Below, in pieces: positions 1 through 9,765 of a stretch of DNA of 36,816 nt. The translations under genes were made by a program, and so were the position numbers. A model generated the notes under the pieces. It was not told where the DNA came from, searched no databases, and saw nothing but the letters and a program-made list of their open reading frames with translations. This DNA is from Pseudoalteromonas sp. Z1A8 (GTDB lineage Bacteria; Pseudomonadota; Gammaproteobacteria; Enterobacterales; Alteromonadaceae): assembly GCF_011378855.1 (NCBI RefSeq), contig NZ_WTLB01000041.1, forward strand, positions 1-36,816, in the 5' to 3' direction. Position 1 is the stretch's first letter. Each line of letters begins with the position of its first letter.

Positions 1-136
1 GTCTCCCCGCTGAGAATTAGTTTTGTCATGGCTTTGCGGGATATACAGGATGAAATACTCTGGTGTGCCATCGCTTCGCCAGGCTCAATTCCAAAGAAAT
101 TAAGGGCAATGCGAGAACGAGTGAAACGTTGTATTC

Positions 137-165
137 GAGCCTGTAACGGATTCTGTGTAACTGCC
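137..165 (+). repeat. Left terminal inverted repeat of the IS256-type element
   Basis: It starts with gagcctgtaac and ends with tgtgtaactgcc. It pairs with 1431-1459 at 24 of 29 positions; the inner 12 bases are identical and the mismatches lie in the outer half. Confidence 0.8.
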
Positions 166-177
166 CGTTTTTAGATT

Positions 178-1391
178 TTAAATATGCTTACTGAGGCGTT
201 CCTCAAATTCAATGATAAAACGACTCATTGCATTACGCCAGTCTCGAATTGGCATCGTCCATTTTTTCGACGCCTCTTTTATTGCCAAATAAATCATTTT
301 TCTTGCAGAATCGTCATTTGGAAAGAGCTTACGTTTTTTAATCGCTCGACGAATAACGCTGTTAAGTGATTCAATAGCATTCGTTGTATAAATGGCTTTG
401 CGTATTGCCTCAGGGTAATTAAATAGCGTATTTAGATTATCCCAATTCGCACGCCATGACTTGACTATTTGAGGGTACTGACTGTCCCATTTATCTGCAA
501 ATCGCTCCAACTCTAGCAACGCTTCTTATTCTGTCGACGAACGGTAAATCAACTTTAAATCTGCCGTAACGGCTTTATAATCTTTCCATGAAACATATTT
601 CAATGAGTTGCGAACCATGTGCACTATGCACAACTGAATATGTGTTTGCGGGTAAGCTGTATTTATCGCATCAGGAAAACCTTTCAGGCCGTCTACGCAC
701 GCGATTAAGATATCTTCAAAGCCCCGTTGACTTAATTCAGTGAGCACACCTAGCCAGAACTTAGCGCCTTCATTTTCAGAAATCCATATGCCAAGCAGTT
801 CTTTATGACCATCAATATTAATACCTAAGGCAAGGTAGATAGACTTTTTGATAACGCGCTTATCTTGGCGTATTTTTACAACCAAGCAGTCCAAATAAAC
901 AATAGGATAAATGGCATCCAGTGGCCGGGATTGCCATTCTGTAACCTGCTCCATCACAGCACTGGTTACACGTGACACCAATGTAGGAGAAATATCAGCG
1001 CCATACCACTCATCAAATGCATTAACGATATCGCGGGTGCTCATACCTTGTGCATATAGCCACAGAATCTTATCATCCATTGAAGTAAATCGAGCTTGAT
1101 GCTTTTTAACTAGCTGTGGCTCAAAAGAGCCTTCACGGTCACGGGGCGTATTAAGCTCAAACTCACCGTCTTCCGTTTTGATGCGCTTGCTTGTTTTACC
1201 ATTTCGGCTATTGGTGTTCGTGGATTTACTGTGTTTTTGATAGCCTAAATGCTCATCCATTTCTGCATTAAGCGCCGCTTCAACCGTTATTTTTTTAACA
1301 TCTGACTAAATTGATTTAAATCGTCAGGTGTTTTAATGCTTTTAGCTGCTTCTTTTGCAAACACTTCGAGTTCTTCTTTATTCATGTTCAT
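178..1391 (-). pseudogene. IS256-family (mutator-type) transposase with a frameshift and a nonsense codon
   Basis: Read on the minus strand from the ATG at 1391 (MNMNKEELEVFAKEAAK), the gene would encode about 404 residues, normal for IS256 transposases. Two defects break it. At 1290-1296 a run of seven A (minus strand) puts a TAA in frame at 1287-1289; one extra base or a -1 slip restores ITVEAALNAEMDEHLGYQ. At 526-528 an in-frame TAA replaces what is probably a Glu codon in the stretch STE-stop-EALLELERF. The DDE residues are all recognisable: Asp in YLDCLVVKIR, Asp in IACVDGLKGFPDAI, and Glu in TTNAIESLNS. The nonsense codon separates the last from the other two, so no single product carries the full active site. 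Confidence 0.85.
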
Positions 1392-1430
1392 CGCCTAACC
1401 CTTAAACTCTTGATAGAGTAAATTATGATA

Positions 1431-1459
1431 GGCAGTTACACAAAATTAGTTACACCCTC
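1431..1459 (-). repeat. Right terminal inverted repeat of the IS256-type element
   Basis: Partner of 137-165. Read outward-in on the minus strand it begins gagggtgtaac and ends tgtgtaactgcc. The base after 1459 begins the right copy of the target duplication. Confidence 0.8.
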
Positions 1460-1597
1460 TTATATTCTTCCAGAAAAAAGAAAACGGCCCAAAAGTAGGA
1501 CCGTTCGAATATCAAAAACTCGGTACACCATTAAGTCAAAGCATGCTTAACTGAATGGTGTTAACCCTTGGGTGGTTTTTTATATACTAACTAAGCC

Positions 1598-3223
1598 CTA
1601 CTCAATTCTAAATTTAGCTGTTGCATCTAATAGATTATCAGATAAATAGTGTAGATTTTTAGCTACATCACGTACAGCAAGTAGTGAGTCCATAGTATCT
1701 TCGAACGATACATGCATATTTGACACATTATCTACTACCATAGCTGCAACGGATGTTTGTTCCTCAGTCGCTGCTGCTATTTGCGAATTCATACCATTAA
1801 TTTCTAACATTTGCTCTGCGATTTTCTCTATTGAAATACCTGTTTTTTCTGCGGCTGTAGCATTATCTGTTGCCATATCACGTGCTGAAGTCATAGCAGC
1901 TACAGATTCATTTGCGGCAGTCGTTAATGATCCCAATAGTTCACGTATTTCATTAGTAGAATGTGCAGTGCGAGAAGCCAGTTCACGAACCTCATCTGCC
2001 ACTACAGCAAAGCCTCTTCCATGTTCACCTGCTCGTGCAGCTTCAATAGCAGCATTAAGAGCAAGTAAGTTTGTCTGATCTGCAATAGACGTAATTACAT
2101 TCAAAATCTGCGATACATTTTTTGTATCGTCCGCAAGCTTATTAATAGTCCCTGCAGCTCGATTAATTTCATCACTGAGCGTACGAGAAGCGGTAACTGA
2201 CATCTGTACTTGTGTACGACTTTGTTCAACTTCTTTCTCGGCCGTTTCAGCAGCGTGAGAAGCGTTAGCTGCAGATTCTGAAATATCGCCAACGCTTTGT
2301 TTCATTTCTTCCATAGATTGTTTAACAATTTCAGCATCAGTGGTTTGCTTTGTTGTTGCACGTTCTGCTTGTTCCATACCTTGAACTAGTCGTGTTGAGT
2401 TTTCCATTAAAGGTTCACACACAGCAATAACTTCAAGTACGGTTTCTCTCAGTAAAGAGATAAACGCGTTAAAGTTAATAGAAACTTGGCCTATTTCATC
2501 TTCTGAATTAACAGACAATTGTGTACTTAAAGAGCCATTACCACTTGCTAATAAACTCAAATTATTAGCTGCATCACTAGCAGATGAACCTATATTTTTA
2601 GCAATCCAAATAGCCATAAATAAAAGTAAAATTAATGAAACAATGGAAACCGCTAACATTAAAGTTAATGCTTCATCAGAACGTGTTTTAGTATTGGCAA
2701 CAAGTTCAAAAAAACGATTGTCGGCTTTTTGTTGGGCTCCTTTAAAGCTTTCTAAAACAGAGTTATACAAATTTGTTTTAAGCTGTGCCTGTTGTTGAAT
2801 TTTACTATAATCAGCAGTACCGTTAACCATACCCGTAGCAATATTTGAAGATATTTTTTCGTAATCCGACAACTCATTAATAATATCGTTGCTAATGTAG
2901 GAGCTGTTCAGTTGCGTTATTAAAGTAATATTAGATTCTATCGTTTTATAGACCTCATCCGCTTTAATAATAAGGTCTTGCTCACCAAACGTAACAGCTT
3001 GAGTATAAAGCTCGTCAAGCTTTTCTAAGAGCCCTACGTTTTCCGACGTTATTTTTACTACTTTATACGATGAACTACTCATTTCATCGAGAGAAACCTT
3101 GTTATCATTCATAGCCAAATAGTTTATCAATACGATCACTATAAAGGCCACTACCGCAATGCATGTTATTGCATGTATTTTTTTTGTTATGCTTAGGTTT
3201 TGAAAAGAGAAGCCTGAAGCCAT
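1598..3223 (-). CDS. Methyl-accepting chemotaxis protein with a four-helix-bundle-type sensor
   Basis: A 541-residue inner-membrane chemoreceptor that would relay a periplasmic signal to CheA/CheW at the cell pole. It has a first membrane segment at about 17-38 and a periplasmic region at 39-186, rich in helix and lacking PAS/Cache landmarks, which fits a four-helix-bundle sensor. A second membrane segment (about 187-208) and a HAMP region to about 262 follow. The cytoplasmic signalling domain carries the hallmark hairpin tip [20 protein letters not shown] followed by [15 protein letters not shown]. The C-terminus is plain (ATAKFRIE), with no CheR-binding pentapeptide. It is a single gene between IS debris downstream and tRNA-Leu upstream, preceded by a sigma-28-like promoter. 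The ligand cannot be told from sequence. Confidence 0.93.
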   Translation of the reverse strand: MASGFSFQNLSITKKIHAITCIAVVAFIVIVLINYLAMNDNKVSLDEMSSSSYKVVKITSENVGLLEKLDELYTQAVTFGEQDLIIKADEVYKTIESNITLITQLNSSYISNDIINELSDYEKISSNIATGMVNGTADYSKIQQQAQLKTNLYNSVLESFKGAQQKADNRFFELVANTKTRSDEALTLMLAVSIVSLILLLFMAIWIAKNIGSSASDAANNLSLLASGNGSLSTQLSVNSEDEIGQVSINFNAFISLLRETVLEVIAVCEPLMENSTRLVQGMEQAERATTKQTTDAEIVKQSMEEMKQSVGDISESAANASHAAETAEKEVEQSRTQVQMSVTASRTLSDEINRAAGTINKLADDTKNVSQILNVITSIADQTNLLALNAAIEAARAGEHGRGFAVVADEVRELASRTAHSTNEIRELLGSLTTAANESVAAMTSARDMATDNATAAEKTGISIEKIAEQMLEINGMNSQIAAATEEQTSVAAMVVDNVSNMHVSFEDTMDSLLAVRDVAKNLHYLSDNLLDATAKFRIE

Positions 3224-3255
3224 ACTGTGCTACCTTATTTTATTGTCTATATTTG

Positions 3256-3282
3256 TTATCGGCTTGATATCTATAAGTGTGA
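3256..3282 (-). promoter_or_regulatory. Candidate flagellar sigma-28 (FliA) promoter for the chemoreceptor gene
   Basis: On the minus strand the exact FliA -10 octamer GCCGATAA lies at 3263-3256. Exactly 11 bases upstream is tcacactt (3282-3275), a weak match to the -35 consensus TAAAGTTT (4 of 8). It lies about 33 bases before the chemoreceptor ATG at 3223. Chemoreceptor genes are typical FliA targets. Confidence 0.55.
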
Positions 3283-3382
3283 GCTAAATTTGTAATTTTT
3301 CTAGTTTTTTCTAATAAATAGAAGAATTATTTCACAACAAGCAAATAATGTTCAAAAAACACTCACAATATATTTCAAGCAC

Positions 3383-3415
3383 AAAAAAACCAGTAACATC
3401 TCTGTTACTGGTTTT
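3383..3415 (-). terminator. Rho-independent terminator after tRNA-Leu
   Basis: On the minus strand an inverted repeat with arms AAACCAGTAAC and GTTACTGGTTT and a short loop is followed by a T tract. It lies a few bases past the CCA end of the tRNA and would end the tpiA-secG-tRNA transcript. Confidence 0.85.
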
Positions 3416-3422
3416 CACAATT

Positions 3423-3507
3423 TGGTGCGGATGGGGGGACTTGAACCCCCATGCCCTAAAGCACCACCCCCTCAAGGTGGCGTGTCTACCAATTCCACCA
3501 CATCCGC
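3423..3507 (-). tRNA. tRNA-Leu, anticodon GAG
   Basis: The minus strand from 3507 starts GCGGATG and ends CATCCGC-A-CCA, giving a paired acceptor stem with an encoded CCA. The anticodon arm is CCACC-TTGAGGG-GGTGG, so the anticodon is GAG, reading CUC and CUU leucine codons. The T arm contains GGTTCAAGTCC. The length of 85 nt with a long variable arm fits a class II leucine tRNA. It follows secG on the same strand, an arrangement common in gammaproteobacteria (leuU in Escherichia coli). Confidence 0.96.
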
Positions 3508-3588
3508 ATTTTCTAAGCTTTCACTTAATTGTTAAACATGTGATTTATTTGAGGAATATAAATCGTTTAACGATAGCTTTACGCTAAA

Positions 3589-3942
3589 TTAGTTCGGCAC
3601 GTCAGAGCTTTGCCCTTTCGTAGATGTTACTGGAACATCTTCTTCAACAGGAACTACCGTTTCTACTGCTGGAGCTTGTTCTAGGTTTTCCCATTCGTCA
3701 GTCTTTTTAATTTGACCAGCCGTTAAGTTACCTAACACAATGCTTAAAACAAAAAATACCGTAGCTAAGCTTGTGGTTGTTTTTGTCATAAAGTTACCAG
3801 CACCTGACGAACCAAAAACCGTGCCTGATGCGCCAGCGCCAAATGAAGAACCCATATCTGCGCCTTTACCTTGTTGAATTAAAACCATTCCAACTAGAGC
3901 CAAAGCCACAACTAAATAAACTACTAATAAAATTTCGTACAT
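3589..3942 (-). CDS. secG: Preprotein translocase subunit SecG
   Basis: A 117-residue protein of the SecYEG inner-membrane channel that helps SecA-driven export. It has two membrane helices: MYEILLVVYLVVALALVGMV at the start and TTSLATVFFVLSIVLGNL at about 50-67. Between them is the conserved cytoplasmic loop LIQQGKGADMGSSFGAG, which is diagnostic of SecG. The ATG at 3942 is chosen over an upstream in-frame start because it follows an AAGGGA ribosome site and lies one base after the tpiA stop, suggesting translational coupling. The tail is acidic and Val/Pro-rich, variable as in other SecG proteins. tRNA-Leu follows directly. Confidence 0.95.
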   Translation of the reverse strand: MYEILLVVYLVVALALVGMVLIQQGKGADMGSSFGAGASGTVFGSSGAGNFMTKTTTSLATVFFVLSIVLGNLTAGQIKKTDEWENLEQAPAVETVVPVEEDVPVTSTKGQSSDVPN

Positions 3943-3943
3943 C

Positions 3944-4693
3944 TTATACAGTCCCTTTTGCACTGTTACAGATCGCAGTAAAAGATTCTGCTTTTAGACT
4001 TGCGCCGCCAATTAAGCCGCCATCTATATCTGTTTGTGCAAATAATAATTCGCTATTTTTTTCATTAACGCTACCACCATATAAGATGGTAAGCCCTTGT
4101 GCTAAATTGCTATCAAGTGATGCAATTTTGTCACGGATAAATTTATGAACAGTTTGTGCCTGCTCTGGCGATGCAGTCTTACCTGTGCCTATGGCCCAAA
4201 CGGGCTCGTATGCTATCACAGAATCTTTCAGTGCTGCTACACCTAATTTCTCTATTACTGCATCAATTTGTGCAGCAACTACTTGTTCGGTTTGACCGTT
4301 TTCTTGCTCACTTTCACTCTCGCCTACACACAAAATTGGTGTTAAACCAACTTTCTGTGCTCTAGCAAACTTTTCAGCGACTGTTGCGTTACTTTCGTTA
4401 TAAATACTGCGGCGTTCAGAATGACCAACGAGTACGTAAGTTGCACCTAAATCTTTTATAAGCTGCGCATCTACTTCGCCAGTAAATGCGCCAGGCGTAT
4501 TTTCAGAAACAGTTTGAGCTCCTGTAGAAACACCGCTAGCTATCATTGCTGGTACAAGTGGGAATGGAGGAAATAAAACAATGTCCATCTCTTGTGATTG
4601 TACATCGTTAATAGCGTCAGACATTTGTTTAACTAACTCTAAAGAGCCATTCATTTTCCAGTTGCCTGCGACCATCGCCTTGCGTATTGCCAT
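3944..4693 (-). CDS. tpiA: Triosephosphate isomerase
   Basis: A 249-residue TIM-barrel enzyme interconverting dihydroxyacetone phosphate and glyceraldehyde 3-phosphate in glycolysis and gluconeogenesis. Catalytic residues are visible: Lys13 in GNWKMN, His91 in VGHSERR and Glu163 in AYEPVWAIGTG, with the mobile loop around 163-173 and the phosphate-binding LYGGSV near the end. The ATG at 4693 is preferred to a slightly earlier in-frame start because a GGAG lies at a good distance before it. It sits between glmM and secG on the same strand, a 71-base gap after glmM and one base before secG, so it is probably co-transcribed with them. Confidence 0.97.
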   Translation of the reverse strand: MAIRKAMVAGNWKMNGSLELVKQMSDAINDVQSQEMDIVLFPPFPLVPAMIASGVSTGAQTVSENTPGAFTGEVDAQLIKDLGATYVLVGHSERRSIYNESNATVAEKFARAQKVGLTPILCVGESESEQENGQTEQVVAAQIDAVIEKLGVAALKDSVIAYEPVWAIGTGKTASPEQAQTVHKFIRDKIASLDSNLAQGLTILYGGSVNEKNSELLFAQTDIDGGLIGGASLKAESFTAICNSAKGTV

Positions 4694-4764
4694 TATCCAC
4701 TCCACATTAGAAAGCGGGCGAGATATTAACTTTTCTCGCCCAAAGTTACAAGAGATTATTGTTA

Positions 4765-6114
4765 TTAATCAGTTTGTTTGCTCATAGATTCTACAACAGC
4801 TGCAATTTTTTGAGCGCTGTCTATTACAATTTTTTCTTGCTCGGCTTCAACCATAACACGAACCACAGGTTCAGTGCCTGACTTACGCAGTAAAACACGC
4901 CCTTTATCGCCTAAAGCAAGCTCAACTTCTGCAACAGCTGAAAGCACTTCAGGTGCTTTTGTAGGATCAGTTCCAGCGGTATAACGCACGTTTATCATTT
5001 TCATTGGGTACTTGGTAAAACCAGCACCTAAGTCTTGTAATGTACGGTTTTGTGCAACCATAGCAGCCAGTACTTGCAAGCTTGATATAATGCCATCACC
5101 CGTGCTAATTAAATCTAGATTCAGTACATGGCCTGAGCTTTCGCCGCCAATTTTCCAGCCTTTCTGCTGTAGTAACTCCATAACATAGCGATCGCCCACT
5201 TTACTGCGAGCAAACTCGATACCTTTTGCTTTTAAAGCATTTTCAAGGCCCATGTTAGACATAACAGTGCCAACTACACCACCACCCAAATTATCATCTT
5301 GGGCTGCTTGGCAAGCAATAATATAAACCAGATCATCACCATCAAAAACACGGCCATTATGATCAACCATCATCACGCGGTCACCATCACCATCGTATGC
5401 AATACCTACGTCGGCTTTGAGTTCAAGCACTTTACGTTTAAGAGTATCTACGTGAGTAGCGCCACATTCATGGTTGATATTAACGCCATTAGGCTCGCAT
5501 GCATGTGTTATTACTTCTGCACCAAGTTCACGCATAACAGAAGGTGCAATATGATAAGTAGCTCCATTTGCGCAATCGACAACAATTTTAAGACCTTCTA
5601 AAGATAGGCCCTGTGGGAACTGGCTTTTACAAAACTCTATATACCGGCCATCTGCACTGACTAAACGCGATGCTTTACCTAATTTGTCTGAGGCAACACA
5701 TGTCATTTGCTCATCAAGCATCGCTTCAATTTCAAGCTCTACTGCATCATCGAGCTTTAAGCCTTGACCATTGAAAAACTTAATACCGTTATCGTAATAC
5801 GGATTATGTGAGGCACTAATTACAATACCTGCCTCAGCACGAAATGTTTGCGCTAAATAAGCAACGGCCGGTGTTGGCATAGGACCCAATAATACAACAT
5901 CAATACCAGCGGCAATTAAACCAGCCTCAAGTGCGGTTTCAAGCATATATCCCGAAATACGTGTATCTTTACCAATAATTACTTTTTTAGTGCCACTTTG
6001 TGATAATACTCGCCCTGCAGCCCAACCTAACTTCATTGCAAACTCAGGGTTAATAGGCGCAGCGCCTACAAGTCCACGCACGCCATCGGTGCCAAAATAT
6101 TTTCTTTCTTTCAT
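4765..6114 (-). CDS. glmM: Phosphoglucosamine mutase
   Basis: A 449-residue cytoplasmic enzyme converting glucosamine 6-phosphate to glucosamine 1-phosphate for UDP-GlcNAc, the precursor of peptidoglycan and lipopolysaccharide. The phosphorylated serine is Ser102 in [15 protein letters not shown]. The metal-binding loop DGDGDR is at 241-246, the sugar-binding motif is GGESSGH, and the C-terminal phosphate site is [14 protein letters not shown]. The start FGTDGVRG is typical. The ATG overlaps the folP stop by one base (TAATG), so translation is probably coupled. The folP-glmM pairing is conserved across gammaproteobacteria. Confidence 0.97.
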   Translation of the reverse strand: MKERKYFGTDGVRGLVGAAPINPEFAMKLGWAAGRVLSQSGTKKVIIGKDTRISGYMLETALEAGLIAAGIDVVLLGPMPTPAVAYLAQTFRAEAGIVISASHNPYYDNGIKFFNGQGLKLDDAVELEIEAMLDEQMTCVASDKLGKASRLVSADGRYIEFCKSQFPQGLSLEGLKIVVDCANGATYHIAPSVMRELGAEVITHACEPNGVNINHECGATHVDTLKRKVLELKADVGIAYDGDGDRVMMVDHNGRVFDGDDLVYIIACQAAQDDNLGGGVVGTVMSNMGLENALKAKGIEFARSKVGDRYVMELLQQKGWKIGGESSGHVLNLDLISTGDGIISSLQVLAAMVAQNRTLQDLGAGFTKYPMKMINVRYTAGTDPTKAPEVLSAVAEVELALGDKGRVLLRKSGTEPVVRVMVEAEQEKIVIDSAQKIAAVVESMSKQTD

Positions 6115-6959
6115 TATGCAATTCCTTGTTCGCAGGCTTGATATACACCAAGTACATCTGCGGTTTCTTTTACGTCATGTACACGAATAATTTTTGCGCC
6201 ATTTTGCGCCGCGATTAACGCACCCGCTAAGCTGCCCGCTAACCGTTCATCTATATCTCTGTTTAATAAATTACCTATCATCGATTTACGAGATAATCCG
6301 GCCAATAATGGCAAACCTAATTTATTAAAATCGTCAAACTTAGCCAATATTTGATAGTTATGACTAAGCGTTTTTCCAAATCCAAAACCTGGGTCTAGAA
6401 TAAGTCGTTCAAACTTAATCCCAGCTGTTTCACATGCTTTAATACGTTCACTAAAAAACATACTTATATCTGCAAACAAATTAACGTAATGAGGTGACGA
6501 TTGCATGTTCCGAGGCTGCCCTTGCATATGCATTAAACAAATTGCTACATCTTCATACTGCGCAACCGTTTCTAAGGCGTCTATTTCTTGTAAAGCTCTA
6601 ACATCATTGACTATATCTGCCCCTACAAGTATTGCTTGTTCCATTACCTGTGCTTTACTGGTATCAATTGAAATAACGCAATCACTGTGCTGACGTATCG
6701 CTTTAATAGCGGGGATTACTCGAGCAAGTTCATCTTCTAAGCTAACATCTGGCGCGCTTGGGCGAGTAGATTCTCCCCCTATATCTAAAATTTTCGCACC
6801 GTCATCTAATAATTGCATTGCGCGCTTTAGCGCTATTTTGGGATCTAAAAACTGCCCACCATCAGAAAATGAATCCGGCGTTACATTTAGTATTCCCATA
6901 ATAACGGGCTTTTCAAGATTAAGCGTACGCCCTCTCGGAAGCTTTAATATGTTAGTCAT
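6114..6959 (-). CDS. folP: Dihydropteroate synthase
   Basis: A 281-residue TIM-barrel enzyme of folate synthesis, condensing 6-hydroxymethyl-dihydropterin diphosphate with p-aminobenzoate; it is the sulfonamide target. The diphosphate-binding loop [11 protein letters not shown], the motif [16 protein letters not shown], and LDPGFGFGK with LAGLSRKS are all present. The ATG at 6959 follows AAAGG by six bases; an in-frame TTG two codons earlier is a less likely start. It overlaps glmM by one base. A terminator hairpin separates it from ftsH upstream, so it may be read both by leakage from ftsH and from a local promoter. Confidence 0.97.
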   Translation of the reverse strand: MTNILKLPRGRTLNLEKPVIMGILNVTPDSFSDGGQFLDPKIALKRAMQLLDDGAKILDIGGESTRPSAPDVSLEDELARVIPAIKAIRQHSDCVISIDTSKAQVMEQAILVGADIVNDVRALQEIDALETVAQYEDVAICLMHMQGQPRNMQSSPHYVNLFADISMFFSERIKACETAGIKFERLILDPGFGFGKTLSHNYQILAKFDDFNKLGLPLLAGLSRKSMIGNLLNRDIDERLAGSLAGALIAAQNGAKIIRVHDVKETADVLGVYQACEQGIA

Positions 6960-6993
6960 TGCCAACCTTTATTCTTTTTCTAAATAGCTGATA

Positions 6994-7020
6994 CAAAAAA
7001 GCCCCGAAGTTCGGGGCTTT
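6994..7020 (-). terminator. Terminator between ftsH and folP
   Basis: On the minus strand GCCCCGAA-CTTCGGGGC forms a G+C-rich hairpin followed by six T. It lies 18 bases past the ftsH stop and would separate rlmE-ftsH from folP-glmM-tpiA-secG, fully or partly. Confidence 0.88.
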
Positions 7021-7037
7021 CATTACTATTTTAACGA

Positions 7038-8990
7038 TTATTCAGCTTTGTCATCAAGGTTTGTTTCATCTTTTTTTGATGAATCATCAGTCTTTTGACT
7101 TTCATCAGCAACTGGTTCTTGAGGTTCTTCCGCTTTTACCGGTTTAGCTTCATGACGGTCATGTGCATCACGCGGTTCACGTACTGGTTGGCGTGCCATT
7201 AAATCATCAATTTGCTTAGCATCAATAGTTTCGTATTTCATTAACGCATCTTTCATTGAGTGAAGAATATCAATATTTTCTTTTAATATTTCTTCTGCTC
7301 TTTGATAGTTACGATCTGAAAGTAATCGAACCTCTGCATCAATTACTTTTGCCGTGTCGTCCGATATGCTAGATGAACGACTACCGCCACCACCCATATA
7401 CATTTCGTTCTGATCTTCAGCGTAAAGTAACGGACCTAGTTTTTCACTTAAACCCCAATGTGTAACCATTTTACGCGCTATATCTGTAGCTCGTTCAATG
7501 TCATTACTTGCACCCGTTGTTACTTTATCTGCGCCGTAAATAAGCGCTTCAGCAATACGGCCACCATAAAGGCTAGAAATCATTGATTCTAAAAGCTCTT
7601 TTGAATGACTAACACGATCTTGCTCAGGCAAGTACATTGTTACACCCAGCGCACGGCCACGTGGAATAATAGATACTTTATAAACTGGATCATGTTCTGG
7701 CACCATGCGACCAACAATTGCATGGCCAGCTTCATGGTACGCTGTCATTGCTTTTTCTTGCTCGCTCATCACCATGGTCTTGCGCTCTGCGCCCATCATG
7801 ATTTTATCTTTAGCAGCGTCAAATTCAGCCATACTTACAACACGTTTATTACCACGCGCTGCATAAAGTGCAGCTTCGTTTACTAAGTTAGCTAAATCCG
7901 CGCCAGAGAAACCTGGAGTACCACGTGCTATAAGAGCAGCTTCTACGTTATCGCCTAATGGCACTTTACGCATGTGTACTTTAAGTATTTGCTCACGACC
8001 ACGAATATCAGGTAAACCTACTTCAACTTGACGGTCAAAACGACCTGGGCGAAGTAATGCAGGGTCTAGTACATCTGGTCGGTTAGTTGCTGCGATAACA
8101 ATAATACCTTCGTTACCACCAAAACCATCCATTTCTACTAGCATTTGGTTAAGTGTTTGCTCACGTTCGTCGTTACCGCCGCCCATACCAGCACCACGTT
8201 TACGACCAACAGCGTCAATCTCATCTATAAAGATAATACAAGGCGCCGCTTTTTTAGCTTGCTCAAACATGTCTCGTACACGTGACGCACCAACACCCAC
8301 AAACATTTCAACAAAATCTGAACCAGAAATTGTAAAAAATGGCACTTTAGCTTCACCAGCAACAGCCTTCGCAAGTAACGTTTTACCGGTACCTGGAGGA
8401 CCAACCATTAGTACACCTTTAGGAATACTACCGCCAAGTTTTTGAAACTTAGAAGGATCTCGTAAAAAGTCTACCAGCTCAGTAACATCTTCTTTCGCTT
8501 CATCACAACCTGCAACATCAGCAAACGTTGTTTTAATTTGATCTTCACTCATTAAGCGAGCTTTACTCTTACCAAATGACATAGCGCCTTTACCGCCGCC
8601 GCCTTGCATTTGACGCATGAAGAATATCCATACACCTATAAGCAGTATCATCGGGAACCAAGAAATAAATATACTTGCTAAGAATGATTGTTCTTCAGGT
8701 TGTACACCCTTCACATTTACATCATTTTTAAGTAAATCATTTATTAAGTCTTCATCGTACATTGGCATCGTTGTTTGAAAACGCTCACCACTGCTCTTAG
8801 TACCAGTAATATTTCCTGTACCGCGGTCGATAATAACTTCTTGTAAAGAGCCACTGCGGACATCTTTTACAAATTGAGTGTAACTTGTTTGACGATCAAC
8901 TTGCTCGCCGCCATTAAAGCTCTGAAAGACTGACATCAGCACAACTGCAATCACCAGCCATAGTATTAAATTTTTCGCCATATCGCTCAA
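7038..8990 (-). CDS. ftsH: ATP-dependent zinc metalloprotease FtsH
   Basis: A membrane-anchored AAA+ protease that degrades misassembled membrane proteins and, in E. coli, sigma-32 and LpxC. It has an N-terminal membrane helix (about 7-24), a periplasmic domain, a second helix (about 106-125), Walker A GPPGTGKT at 197-204, Walker B IIFIDEID at 252-259, the zinc site HEAGH at 419-423 and an acidic, low-complexity tail. The 650-residue form starts at a TTG (MSDMAKNL) preceded by AGAGG at eight bases. The more usual ATG three codons later (8981) has only a weak site, so either start is possible. It follows rlmE on the same strand with a 57-base gap and shares its heat-shock promoter. Confidence 0.97.
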   Translation of the reverse strand: MSDMAKNLILWLVIAVVLMSVFQSFNGGEQVDRQTSYTQFVKDVRSGSLQEVIIDRGTGNITGTKSSGERFQTTMPMYDEDLINDLLKNDVNVKGVQPEEQSFLASIFISWFPMILLIGVWIFFMRQMQGGGGKGAMSFGKSKARLMSEDQIKTTFADVAGCDEAKEDVTELVDFLRDPSKFQKLGGSIPKGVLMVGPPGTGKTLLAKAVAGEAKVPFFTISGSDFVEMFVGVGASRVRDMFEQAKKAAPCIIFIDEIDAVGRKRGAGMGGGNDEREQTLNQMLVEMDGFGGNEGIIVIAATNRPDVLDPALLRPGRFDRQVEVGLPDIRGREQILKVHMRKVPLGDNVEAALIARGTPGFSGADLANLVNEAALYAARGNKRVVSMAEFDAAKDKIMMGAERKTMVMSEQEKAMTAYHEAGHAIVGRMVPEHDPVYKVSIIPRGRALGVTMYLPEQDRVSHSKELLESMISSLYGGRIAEALIYGADKVTTGASNDIERATDIARKMVTHWGLSEKLGPLLYAEDQNEMYMGGGGSRSSSISDDTAKVIDAEVRLLSDRNYQRAEEILKENIDILHSMKDALMKYETIDAKQIDDLMARQPVREPRDAHDRHEAKPVKAEEPQEPVADESQKTDDSSKKDETNLDDKAE

Positions 8991-9047
8991 GGGGTTAACC
9001 TCTTGTATCCAATTAATTTAAATTCAACTAAACGCCAAGCAACTGTA

Positions 9048-9677
9048 CTACAGTTTGTATCCAGTCGCTACTATATATACTTCCCGAGAACGGGCACGTG
9101 AGGCATCAGGTTTGCGTATTTTCACTGCTTTAAAACTATTACGTACGTCTTGCAAGTATTGATCAAAGCCTTCTCCTTGGAAAACTTTAACAATAAATGC
9201 GCCATTTTTCTTTAGTACTTGACTACACATATCCAGCGCAAGTTCTACCAAATACATACTACCCGCTTGATCTACTGAGTTATTGCCACTCATATTTGGT
9301 GCCATGTCAGAGAGTACCACATCAACATTTTTACCATCAATACGTTTTAACAACGCATTTAATACAGCCTCCTCACGAAAGTCACCTTGTAAGAAGTCAA
9401 CACCCGCAAGTGAATCCATCGGCAATATATCACACGCGATCACTTGGCCTTTGTCACCTACTTTTTCAGCCAAATATTGAGACCAACTTCCTGGAGCCGC
9501 CCCTAAATCAACAACTGTCATACCTGGACGAAGTATTTTATCTCTATTTTGTACTTCATCTAATTTAAAAACCGCTCGGGAACGCCAGCCTTTTTTTTGC
9601 GCTTCTTGAACATATTTATCATCAAAATGTTCTTTCAGCCATCGCTGTGAACTGGCTGACTGTTTTTTATTTGTCAT
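9048..9677 (-). CDS. rlmE: 23S rRNA (uridine-2'-O-)-methyltransferase RlmE
   Basis: A 209-residue SAM-dependent enzyme (also FtsJ/RrmJ) that methylates U2552 in the A loop of 23S rRNA late in 50S assembly. The K-D-K-E catalytic tetrad is at Lys38 (AVFKLDE), Asp124 (VLSDMAPN), Lys164 ([10 protein letters not shown]) and Glu199 (SREVYIVA), the same numbers as in the E. coli enzyme. The SAM loop is [14 protein letters not shown] at 56-69. It is the first gene of the rlmE-ftsH operon, divergent from yhbY, and has a strong sigma-32-type promoter just upstream, as in E. coli. Confidence 0.97.
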   Translation of the reverse strand: MTNKKQSASSQRWLKEHFDDKYVQEAQKKGWRSRAVFKLDEVQNRDKILRPGMTVVDLGAAPGSWSQYLAEKVGDKGQVIACDILPMDSLAGVDFLQGDFREEAVLNALLKRIDGKNVDVVLSDMAPNMSGNNSVDQAGSMYLVELALDMCSQVLKKNGAFIVKVFQGEGFDQYLQDVRNSFKAVKIRKPDASRARSREVYIVATGYKL

Positions 9678-9710
9678 AAATTAACACGCAACTAATTAGT
9701 AATATTCTCT

Positions 9711-9739
9711 AGATGGCGTTAGAATACCCTTAATTCAAG
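9711..9739 (-). promoter_or_regulatory. Sigma-32 (heat-shock) promoter for rlmE-ftsH
   Basis: On the minus strand the -35 CTTGAA (9739-9734) is separated by 15 bases from CGCCATCT (9718-9711), a 7-of-8 match to the sigma-32 -10 consensus CCCCATNT. It lies about 34 bases before the rlmE start. The rlmE-ftsH operon is a known heat-shock operon in E. coli. Confidence 0.72.
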
Positions 9740-9765
9740 CCATATTCAGCAAAATTTGTATAAAC

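Larger units (their letters stand above)
137..1459. mobile_element. Complete IS256-family insertion sequence, 1323 bp
   Basis: The element is bounded by 29-bp imperfect inverted repeats (137-165 and 1431-1459, 24 of 29 matching). It is flanked by an 8-bp target duplication, ttgtattc at 129-136 and ttatattc at 1460-1467, with one mismatch. Length, duplication size and a single transposase gene filling the element fit the IS256 family. It landed inside an older IS4-type transposase gene, making a nested insertion. Its transposase is broken, so it probably cannot move unless an intact copy elsewhere acts on its ends. Confidence 0.85.
1..1550 (+). pseudogene. IS4-family transposase, 3' part, split by an IS256-type element
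   Basis: The plus strand is open from the window edge in frame 1 and reads LRISFVMALRDIQDEI, then SPGSIPKKLRAMRERVKR, until about position 136, where an IS256-type element begins. The reading frame resumes after that element at 1464 with ILPEKRKRPKSRTVRISKTR and ends at the TAA at 1548-1550. Joining the two parts across the target duplication restores one continuous C-terminus. Its layout (SPG.IP..L, then ILP and a basic tail) matches IS4-group transposases as I know them. The N-terminal part with most catalytic residues is left of the window. The gene is disrupted about 30 codons from its end, so the original C-terminus is lost. Family assignment is by recalled similarity only. Confidence 0.75.

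Noticed and set aside
1525..1561. Inverted repeat ACACCATT / AATGGTGT over the IS4-type stop codon
   Set aside because: It could be the end structure of the IS4-type element or a terminator, but the T tract is distant and I cannot tie it to a known IS end.
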